In this document: positions 55,281 through 64,000 of the stretch, piece after piece
Layout of the letters: the number at the start of each line of letters is the position of its first letter
Numbering within the stretch: position 1 is the stretch's first letter
NCBI RefSeq assembly: GCF_003672135.1
Contig: NC_039509.1
Span: 6,448,001 to 6,512,000, forward strand
Length of the DNA stretch: 64,000 nt
Origin: Ooceraea biroi
Taxonomy: Eukaryota; Arthropoda; Insecta; Hymenoptera; Formicidae
Direction of reading: 5' to 3'
Program-made: the position numbers and the translations under genes
Notes under the pieces: model-generated
What the model was told of the DNA's origin: nothing
Databases searched by the model: none
What the model saw: only the letters and a program-made list of their open reading frames with translations

Positions 55281-57746
55281 GTCAAACCACCGAGTGTTGC
55301 GCCCGAGTGTCGCGTTAGGGGGGAGTACACGGAGCGTGCCCGGAAAAAAACACGCACGGACGAGATAATGGGGAATCGCTGCGTGAGATGCAATCGGTAT
55401 CTACTTTAATACTGACGCGGATATTTTCATTCATTTGCGCTTGAACTTTCGACAGTCAAACTTTTTACGTGAAATAAGTTGTTGCTGACGAATTCGTCAA
55501 ATAAATTTAAATTTCTAAGAGATGCTGCTGGAGATAGGAAGGCTCTTTACTTTGATGTAATCTGTAAATAAAGGAGGAAGTTGAAACGGCCGATAACAAA
55601 ACGTCGGCTACGCTTGGTTGGCTTGAAAATTGCAAGCAAGAGGGGAATTGGTTTGAGGGCCATCGGTAACAGTGGGACGCGTGATGGTCGGAATCTACTA
55701 ACGTCGTGTCGAGGGTGCGCGACTGCACGTACGACGGCGTGTACGTGGGGCTGGATAAAAGAACGCTAACAACATAACGCGGCACAATGCTCGCGGGGAA
55801 CTGCGGCGGGTCGCGATTTCTTGGGGGCTCGACAACAGCGGGGTGGCTCTCTGCCGGTCGCGCCGGGGTAATTAGAAAACGAAGGCACGCACTTGGGGAG
55901 AATAGTATTCTTCGGGTCTGACCACCGTCGATTATGTACGGACACAAAGGGAATTGGGAAATGATGAGTCAATATTGTGTGCGCGCGCGAGCTGTGGGCG
56001 ACTCTCTTACCTTTTTTTTTCTTTCTCTTTTTTTCGATATGATTGGGATCGTTATAGAACGGTTGTAAATTTTTTACCGTCTTTTTTACGCATTTCTTTT
56101 TTCCAAAATAGCGGCGCACACCGGATCGCACTGTAGTTTACTGTCTGTCGCTATAGATGGTCAGAGTAATTTGTTAATTCGAAGCGGATGAGCGCGCCCA
56201 TTCGCGAAGAGGGGAAAACCGGTGGCATTTGGAGCGAAATTGCGTATTTATGCCGCGCATAATCCGACCATTCTGCAAATGGTGGCGAATCTATCAATGC
56301 CGACGTATTACCGGTTTCATTTTCCTACGTGGATGGAGACACACAAAGGCTTAAAAAATTGTTTCTGTCCGCTCTTCGTTCGGGTCGCCCCGCACGGGGG
56401 GCGGCAGGGGAATGATCGCTCAATCTTTTTCATCCGGCTCGTGTCCGATCACGCAGGAAGGTCCAGCGACGTTTATTCACGACTGTTTTTTCTCCAATTC
56501 CGGCCTTCTTGCAAGAAAGACGAATGAAATCAAATGATGGTCAGTAGAAAGGGAAAAAGTTGCAATGATCGATCAAACGAAAGAATCGACTCAGATCTTT
56601 CCACAAAGGAATATATTTTGAATGATACATTAGTGCAGAATCAAGTCAGCATGATGATTACAAAAGATTTTGATTATCTCTCAATATGTTTAATATTTAT
56701 AAGGTAGTATTTATAAGTATTTATAGACAGAAACAGATGCTGATCAAGAATATTTTCATCTAAATATCAAAAGCTACATATTTTATTTCATTGTAATCAA
56801 TATTAAAAACGATTTTAATCATTCTACATACGATCTGAGAATAGCCTCAATCAAGAAATTAATTTGTTCCGTTGTTTCCTTAATCGCATCGTATAATCAA
56901 TCGTTGATCTGACCATTCTGCTTTGCGACAATCGCCCAGGAATCGCGTCTAAGTTAAACGGCGGAGGATACAATTTCCTTTCAATCAGCAGCCGAATCCT
57001 TACGAGGCGAAGTTTACGTCGTGCAATAAACCGCCTCACTTTCCTGACGAGGAAGTACCGCGAAGAAGCGACAGGAACGAGAAGAGAGAGAGAGACGCTG
57101 CGACGCTAGGCCTGCGAGACGAGAACGATTGCGAGAAATAAAAGTCGCAGGGTGTGACTGATCGTTTATCCTCCGGGAGGGACTGGGTACGGCATGTGTA
57201 CGCACGAGAGGGCGGATGGGACCAGAGGGAAGAGAAGAAATGAAATCGTTACGCGTCGGGGGATATTAGGGTGTTACAGAGCACCCTGCTCTCCTCCCTT
57301 TCGGCCACGCGCACCGTCGAGAGCGAAAGGAAGAGAGAGATACACGGGGAGAAAAAGCGTAGAATTTGTACCGCCGCTGCGATACTCGTTTCGCGATAAC
57401 GCTCCGCATTCCCGCCGTTTCATTTCGACTTTCGCGTAACGGCGTCTCCGGTATATCGATGCCAGCGGATCCGAGAACGAAGCGTCGCGTTATTGGGAGG
57501 AATTTAATCTTCGCCGGCTATTCTCGTGTGACTATTGCACTTCTCTCGCCGGGGACACGTCGGCGGAAACAATCCTGTTCTTTAAAATGTTTTTTTGCAT
57601 CCTGAATCGAGATCGTGGAATCCTGTTCACAATGCCGTAATTGGTATGTTAGACAGTCTATTACTACTCGTGGGTCCGCTTATTGCGGAGAATTTAAATA
57701 ACAAATTGTTTTAATTAAAGGAAGGTATAGCGCTTATTATGTATTA
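55281..57746. other. Non-coding block upstream of the mariner
   Basis: No recognisable gene. T-rich runs lie at 56008-56036 and AT-rich DNA at 56590-56830. A short GA run lies at 57079-57095. A 146-residue minus-strand frame (55507-55947) shows no domain. Confidence 0.55.
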
Positions 57747-59007
57747 GGAGTGTGATTTAGTTTTGAGGGTTTTGCAACAGATGGCTGTAGTGTCAGTTTG
57801 TTCCAATAGCTGTTTCCGATAACCGTTGTTTCTTACAGTGTTGACATTATCCATGACATTTAGTAGCATTATAGCAATAGATGCAATAACAGTCGTGTTT
57901 ATTATATCATCGTAAAAATGGAACTTCCGAAAGAGCATTTTCGACATGCGTTGCTTTTGTTTTTTAATCAAAAGAAAACTGCGGCTGAGGGTTATAGAAT
58001 TCTTGTGGAAACTTATGGTGATTCTGCCCCATCAATTAAGACGTGTGAATACTGGTTTAGACGCTTTAAAAGTGGTGATACTGATGTGAAGGACAAAGAA
58101 CGCTCGGGAAAACCAAGAAAGCTTAAAAATGCAGATTTGCAAGCATTATTGCACGAAAATCCAACAGAATTCACTTCAGAACTTGCCAGAGCATTAAATG
58201 TTGATCGTACAACAGTTACCAAACATTTACATGAAATGGGAAAAATTCAGAAAGAAGGGAAATGGGTTTGACATCAATTATCGGAAAGTGCCATTGCGAA
58301 CCGGTTGAACATTTGCATTTCGTTGATCGCCAGGCAAAAAAAGAAGAGTCTTTTGTCTCGGATTGTTACTGGGGATGAAAAGTGGATCTATTTTGATAAT
58401 CCGAAACGCAGAAAATCATGGATGGATCCAGGCGAACCATCAACATCCACTCCGAGACGCAATATTCACGGTTCAAAAGTAATGCTCTGTATTTGGTGGG
58501 ATAGTGTACTATGAGCTGTTAAATCCGCATGAGACTGTCACGGCTGATCGTTATCGACGCCAATTGTACAAGTTGAAGCAAGCATTGGACCAAAAACGAC
58601 CACCAATTGCGAGTAAACGACGGAAAGTGATTCTTCTTCGTGACAACGCTCGACCTCACTTGCGTTATCAGTGAAACAAACACTATTAGAACTTGAATGG
58701 GAAGTCTTACCGCACCCCGCGTATTCTCCGGACATTGCTCCATGCGATTATTATTTGTTCCGGTCGATGCAACACGCTTTAGAGGATACACACTTTCATA
58801 ATTTCGAAGAAGTGCGAAAATTCGTCGACGAATGGATCAACTGAAAAGAAGAGTGATTTTATCGTGGTGGAATCCATCTCTTGCCAGAAAGATGGGAAAA
58901 AGTTATAGAAAACGAAGGAAAATATTTTGATTAAGGTATTCATTCATTATCATATTTAAATACATGCGTTTTTGAGCAAAAAAACCCTCAAAACTAAATC
59001 ACACCCC
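57747..59007 (+). mobile_element. mariner transposon, nearly full length (1261 bp), inactivated
   Basis: Terminal inverted repeats start GGRGTGTGATTTAGTTTTGA and match over 27 bases with one mismatch (57747-57773 and 58981-59007). TA flanks both ends (57745-57746 and 59008-59009), the standard mariner target duplication. The length of about 1.26 kb is normal for the family. One plus-strand transposase gene fills the interior but carries nonsense and frameshift lesions, so the copy cannot move itself. The well-preserved ends could still be recognised in trans by a related active transposase. Confidence 0.97.
57918..58934 (+). pseudogene. mariner transposase pseudogene (DD34D)
   Basis: The gene starts at ATG 57918 (MELPKEHFRHALLLFF). 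The first 117 codons encode the DNA-binding part: an N-terminal helix-turn-helix (about residues 5-50), the linker ERSGKPRK and a second helix-turn-helix (about 73-108). A TGA at 58269-58271 replaces the proline codon of the conserved WVPHEL motif. The frame then continues through TGDEKW (first catalytic Asp, codon 58374-58376) to a short deletion near 58505 that shifts frame. LRDNARPH (second Asp, 58642-58644) and YSPDIAPCDYYLF (third Asp, 58746-58748) remain recognisable. One base is lost between them, near 58661. TGA codons near 58843 and 58855 follow before the original stop at 58932-58934. Spacing of the last two Asp fits DD34D after allowing for the lost base. Confidence 0.95.
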
Positions 59008-59009
59008 TA

Positions 59010-62000
59010 ATAATTCCGATAAAATCATGGTATCGATATTTCAATTTTATTATTACGTATAATATTTTTATATAATTCAATCAAGGATTTTGAATGGAAT
59101 TAAATCAAGAATTAAAATAAAACTCGCATTTCGCGAAAAATGAGAGTGATTAGACGTCAGTGTAATCGGATCCGCCGCGTCGACTAGAGTTATCCACGTA
59201 TCTGCGACTCGCGAAACGCTGACTCCTGCAATCGTTACACGTGACACGATCGCAAGTGCGTTTCGCAATCCGGTAGATGAGTACTGTCGGCACGATGTAA
59301 TTACCTAATGAGCTAATTGGATTAGCATTCGCAGCCATCGCCACGGCTTTCCCAGCACGAAAGGCGCACCACAAGCGCTCTTCGTTCTTATCGGATGCAG
59401 TCGTGTGCCGCGCGTAATTGCACCATCGCGGGAGATAATATGCTAACGAGGTAAGCCCGTGTAATGATATGTGTGAATCCCACCGTACACGCGTTCTCGC
59501 GATGTGTGACTAACGGAAAGAGAAGCGAGATTATCGGTGTACGATTATCGACCACTCGTCATTTCCCCAAAAATGTCGTGTTATGAACCATTTGTGTTGT
59601 AATGACTACGTTTAAAAAATATACTTGAATATATTTAGAAACGCACATGTTACAATTACTTTATATATTCGTCAATAATATGTATATGAATCATTTGAGA
59701 AATAATTATCAATTTCTTTATTAAGAAACATATATATATATATAATTATTTTTTAATGTATATTTTATCGTTATCTGTAACGTTTATATTTGTTCTAATA
59801 ATTACGTCAAGTTTTATGTCGTAAATTCTTGGAGATGTTTCGAATCGCAAGGAAATCCGTGCCAGACTCGCAAAATTGTGCCAGCCGCTAAGCGGAAAAG
59901 AGCTAATAAAAGTGTCCGCGTGATAATTAGTTCTGGTCGGGGGTGGTGGCTCTTTTAATTGTTATCATTAAAACGAGGAAGCGCGCAGTTGGAGGAAAAA
60001 AAGCGCACAGGGGTCGAAATAATAGCGAGAGATAAAAGAAGAACTGTCCTTGCTCAAGCTAAGTCCGTTTATGATTGAGGCTGCTCGTGCTTTAGTGGCC
60101 ATTTAAAAACTCAGCTTTATTACGTTCCATCCGCTTGCATAGCAATCTTTTATATCAGTATCTCTCGTGCAGTCGGAAACCTGGATTTTCTTATTATGTA
60201 TTCTGGTATCTCCCGACGATTGAGGGTCATCCAGAGTTTCCAAGATTACGCGACAACTTGCTCTCCATGCACGTAAAGATTTGTCTGTTTTGTCAATATG
60301 TTTGACAGTAATTTAACAATAACGTCTGCCTTTTATTATATTTAATTTTAGTGAATCTCGATATTTCAAGATATGAAAATCGAAGTGAGAACATGGCACG
60401 AATCACGTCGACTTGAGGTCGCCCGACATATAATAAGGAAACGACTTCGTGGTACGTAACTCTGTGACCCCCAGCCGATCCTAAGGCACACGACGTGCAC
60501 TTCGTCAACGATCGTCACGCCGGCTTTACATACGTTTGAACCCGACAATGCCCGGGTTAAACGATATTACATACGCATTCAGCGCGCGAGCCGCGGAGAT
60601 ATGCGAACCCGGCGGGGTTAAAGCGGAGATAAATCAGCGTAACGTTATTATGCCTCATAGAAATCGTAGCCACTTCTGAATCCATTAAGGCCGCTGTTAT
60701 TTCGTAGTGGAATCCTCCGGGGCCAGGTGTAAAGGCCTCTCGAATGCCAGTGAGAGGGCGGCGATGCTGGCGATCGGGGAGGAGGATAGGGACGAGGTGA
60801 GATCGAGAGGGAGGTTGACTGATCGTGGACGATTCGTCAAAAGGTTCCCATGGGCGCGTATGTGCGCGCGTGTACGCCGCTTTCAGGCAGCTTCTTTCCT
60901 TATGCGCGTCCGGAGATGTTTCACGGTTACATACGCGCGGAGTCTTTGTCCTGAAGATGAGTCAACCTGCACGGAATCGGGTCGTCTGTCCGACAATAGA
61001 TTGATTTAGTGCACTGTGTTTGAGTTGGCCCGGAATGCCTTATACAGCTCTTAGATGTCCCTCCTCCACATACCGCCGTACTTGCGATGCAGGAACGTAC
61101 TCAGAAATTAATTTCGAAACGTGCAAATATTTTTTGTCTTGTCGATGTGGCATACGTGTTAAGCTATTATACATTGTATAGATCTTGTAGTATTTTTCTT
61201 TCACAATTTTCAGATAGCGAATTGGCTCCATTCATAATATGTTAACAGTAGAATGTAAAGTAATACATTTGTCGATTACATAATCAAATCTTAATTTTGG
61301 TTCCCTTCTCGGGCTATATTTTTCTCGTTTCTCTACATTTCCGTGAATCCTCAAGGCGGTCGTAGATCCTGTGCCCATCCTGATTGAAAGATCGAAGCGG
61401 CCCTGAAGCAAAACACGTACGTGTGCATGTGCTTACGAACGGCCCCGCAATGCCGGGGCATCATTTCTTCGTTCATTATATGATGTCGCGACGATGTCGG
61501 GACTCGATGTGCCTTCCACCCACGGCCTCTTTTCGGGACGCGCTCAGAGAAGCCCCGGGGGATTATCGCGCGATCGGATGCGTGGTCACGCGCGCGCGTG
61601 TATGACGCGCTTCTCGCGTGACTCCACCTGCAAATCCGGGCAGCGCACGGATTTGAAACGCGTCCGTACGTATCGTTACTGGCTGAATAGCGGGGTTCGA
61701 TTAGCGCGACGCGCGCGGACGATTTTACGGGACGAACGCGAAGCCGTAGGTATCGATTGCATTCACGTTTTATTACGTCCGCTTCGTGACGAGCGCGCAA
61801 CGATACATTTTGGAAAATTGATGCTGTTGTTAGAGCATTTTTTGTGAGGAAGAGAAAAGGCTCTATTTTGTGGAATTAAAACGAGGTAATCAAAAGAAAT
61901 GTTCCATCGCTGATGAATACGCTATCTGGGTGACTAACGGTCGATATAAATATCGATTTTAATTTCTCGTTTTTTCGATGCTTTACAACCTTTGATTTAT

Positions 62001-63083
62001 TAAGCGAGGATGGGCAACACGCGCCGTTTAGTTATACACGCGTCCAACGCGTTTTACCATGCATCGCATGGGGAGAAATAGATGCTTTAATTATTGAGAG
62101 AAAAATGTACGCTAGGAGGTGACCATTTTTTCTGAAAACGCGACAGCGCTATGAGAAATAGATTGTGATTTTTCAGGATCATACCGCGGAACTGGCGATC
62201 CTCGTTATTCTTTTTGCCTCTGTCCGAGGCTTTATGTTGGATGCATCTGCCCATTTTTTCAGACTGCCATTTTCCCCGTCGCTTTTTTCCGCCCGGAGAG
62301 TCGCTATTTTTTTTCGGTTGAATCGACACCTGAAAATTCCCGCCGACACCTCGTCGCGGAATTATTAATTACCGCGTCGCTGCGCGCATCGTGTCCAATC
62401 CTGTGTCCCTCTTTCTCTATTTTTTTTTATTCTCCGGCCTCGAATTTCGACGTACGTACGTACGGCAGTTGCAATCGTCGCATTCCGCGCGCTCGATTGC
62501 TCGGCACGAACGAACGAAACGCGGCCGTTTGCATGGTGTCGCCTGGCGAACGGCGTCGCGTCGCATCGCGTCGATGGAACAAGGAGGGTTATAGGATTAC
62601 ATCGACGTGGAAACGCTGCGGCGCACACGCTGGAAGACCATCCTGCGACAGTATGAAATTACTTTTGTCAGACAGACTGTGGCCACTATTCGAGGAATCG
62701 GATTGGGTTTAACTCGAAAAGTTGCTGTGGATAAATCGGAGCGATGTGTACAGGCGTGAACTCAGTCAGGAAAACTGAGAAAAAAAAGAAATGCGAGAAA
62801 CGCTTTGTCCTCAGGTAGTCGATGCTCATGGAACAAACTAAACTCCTTAGAAAGTCTTTCAGTCTCGTAAATCCTCCAGACCGTTTGGTGTGACAGAGTG
62901 ACCATTAGGATCGTGTTAAAAGTAAATGGTTATTACTTCGCAAGTAGGCCGAACAAAAAGAATCAAACGCATTTTCTAGAGAAAACTTGTCAATTTTATT
63001 ACCATATGTATGAAAAAAAAAATATTTTAATAATTTAAATACACATTATAAAAAAGAGACAAAAATTTGCTTGCGCGCATAAA
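59010..63083. other. Non-coding block downstream of the mariner
   Basis: No recognisable gene. AT-rich DNA lies at 59590-59830 and 62980-63060, and CpG-rich DNA at 60560-60980 and 61490-61800. A palindromic GCTAAT-TGG-ATTAGC occurs at 59312-59326. CGTACGTACGTACGG lies near 62451. Overlapping frames on both strands at 61351-61847 are of similar length and show no domain. Confidence 0.55.
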
Positions 63084-63245
63084 CTAATGGTAGATGTTTT
63101 CAAAATGTTGTCTAGAATCGACACAGAACTGCAACCATTTTCGAAAACTTTGAAATACGTTATCCAACATGGCTGTAGAAATGTTGCGAGTGTATTTTCG
63201 AATGTTGTTTTTCAGCTCTTCGATGTTTTTTTTGTTTGCGTAACA
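63084..63245 (-). pseudogene. C-terminal remnant of a Tc1/mariner-like transposase
   Basis: On the minus strand a 53-codon open stretch ends in TAG (63084-63086). It contains IEELKNNIRKYTRNIS and, near the end, FRKWLQFCVDSRQHFENIYH. The pattern of a (V/I)EELK helix followed by an M-L...V...F...L..C....HF tail is typical of the C-terminal end of insect Tc1/mariner-like transposases. An in-frame TGA lies just upstream (63246-63248), and no catalytic domain is recognisable beyond it. It is not the mariner family of the 57.7 kb copy. The assignment rests on pattern recognition only. Confidence 0.5.
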
Positions 63246-63248
63246 TCA

Positions 63249-63764
63249 GACAGATATATCAATAATTTTACAACCACTTTTACAACCAATAATTTTACAA
63301 AGCAATTATGAAAATATATTATATCTGTTGCTCTTTGATACGATCATGGAGTACCTACGATCGAACATTGCGCGCTATGGCGCCAGGATTTTTTTAATCC
63401 ATCCGGGAGCCACTGGTGGAGCATGCTCGTTTAACCAAGCCGAAGACTTTGAGGGGGTTGAGGCGGATTAAGGGTCCGGTGAAGTGGTGCAACCTACGAT
63501 CAGATTTCACGAATGAATTCACCGTAGCTCCAGTTGACAGCTGGCGAAAAGTCTGTGCGCGCTTTGCCGCGAGCGAGCGGCCTTTAACAGTTAATCCACG
63601 TTTTGATTCTAAGCAGAAGCACTTCTTCGGATTAAGGTCGATGACGCTATTTGTATCGGATTTGCCTAGTTCGGACCACGATGGCGATTAAAATCGACAA
63701 TGCGGAGCTCTCTCGACTTTTAACGAAGCACTTTGTCGTCCGCATCAAACGCATCTCACTTGCA
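63249..63764. other. Unassigned DNA near the window end
   Basis: A 91-codon plus-strand open frame at 63416-63691 (MEHARLTKPKTLRGL...) shows no domain I recognise. Upstream DNA is AT-rich and may hold more of the degraded transposase. Nothing else is supported. Confidence 0.4.
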
Positions 63765-63873
63765 AATTGATTTTTCCATTTATTTACGAAATTCAGTGCA
63801 TTAATGTAACACCTTAATGCTTTCGATATTACGTCAATGCACTGAATTTCGTAAATAAATGGAAAAATCGATT
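63765..63873. repeat. Near-perfect 109-nt hairpin
   Basis: Arms of 45 bases (63765-63809 and 63829-63873) enclose a 19-base loop. Forty-two positions are Watson-Crick pairs. In a plus-strand RNA two of the other three are G-U and one is A-C. The size resembles a long microRNA precursor or a short foldback MITE. I do not recognise a known insect microRNA in the arms, and no clear target duplication flanks it. A frame reading through it (63647-63904, minus) is not a gene. Confidence 0.85.
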
Positions 63874-64000
63874 CCAATCGATGGAAAATCTCAGCAGCAA
63901 ACACGCGTTTAATTTGTTTTATTTTAATGTTGTTTATTTTGCCATAAATTTTCCAACTGTTTTACGAGAGAAAATTTTACCTAAAGCATTTTCATCATCA
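63874..64000. other. Window end, AT-rich
   Basis: AT-rich DNA with no recognisable feature; it may belong to whatever lies beyond the window. Confidence 0.6.

Overview
The window is a 64 kb stretch of an insect nuclear genome, most likely from an ant or another hymenopteran. The evidence is indirect. It carries eukaryotic tRNA genes without an encoded CCA end, a mariner (DD34D) transposon of insect type and several terminal-inverted-repeat miniature elements. Composition is a mosaic: AT-rich blocks alternate with segments dense in CpG. No marker gene fixes the species.

I find no intact protein-coding gene. The open frames have arbitrary composition, many cross simple repeats, and none shows a recognisable domain except those in transposon copies. 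The window is best read as intergenic or deep intronic DNA. Recognisable genes are five tRNAs: Ala(UGC) at 17522-17593, Leu(UAG) at 26007-26086, Gln(CUG) at 26639-26710 (minus), Ala(UGC) at 27019-27090 (72/72 identical to the first) and Leu(UAA) at 32693-32776 (minus). All fold well, lack introns and are followed by Pol III T-runs. They lie in AT-rich DNA.

Layout: 1-17.5 kb is CpG-rich and AT-rich non-coding DNA with GA/CT tracts, a POU/homeodomain-like palindrome (761-786), paired octamers (6633-6683), an alternating purine-pyrimidine tract (8.3-8.5 kb) and a three-unit 41-bp tandem repeat (12.1-12.25 kb). From 17.5 to 32.8 kb lies the tRNA neighbourhood, which also holds a 581-bp TIR element with a nested hairpin (21743-22323), a 185-bp hAT-like foldback MITE (31559-31743) and a 198-bp TA-flanked MITE (31969-32166). 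From 32.8 to 57.7 kb is non-coding DNA with simple repeats and a CpG-rich possible promoter near 55.1 kb. At 57747-59007 is a nearly complete but inactivated mariner. From 59 to 64 kb is non-coding DNA with the C-terminal remnant of a second transposase (63084-63245, minus) and a 109-nt near-perfect hairpin (63765-63873).

The most interesting signal is the set of long hairpins. In the hAT-like MITE all seven arm mismatches have the same polarity, so a minus-strand transcript would be fully paired along 62 bp (55 Watson-Crick plus 7 G-U). The nested hairpin of the 581-bp element has the same bias. No new protein system is supported by this window.
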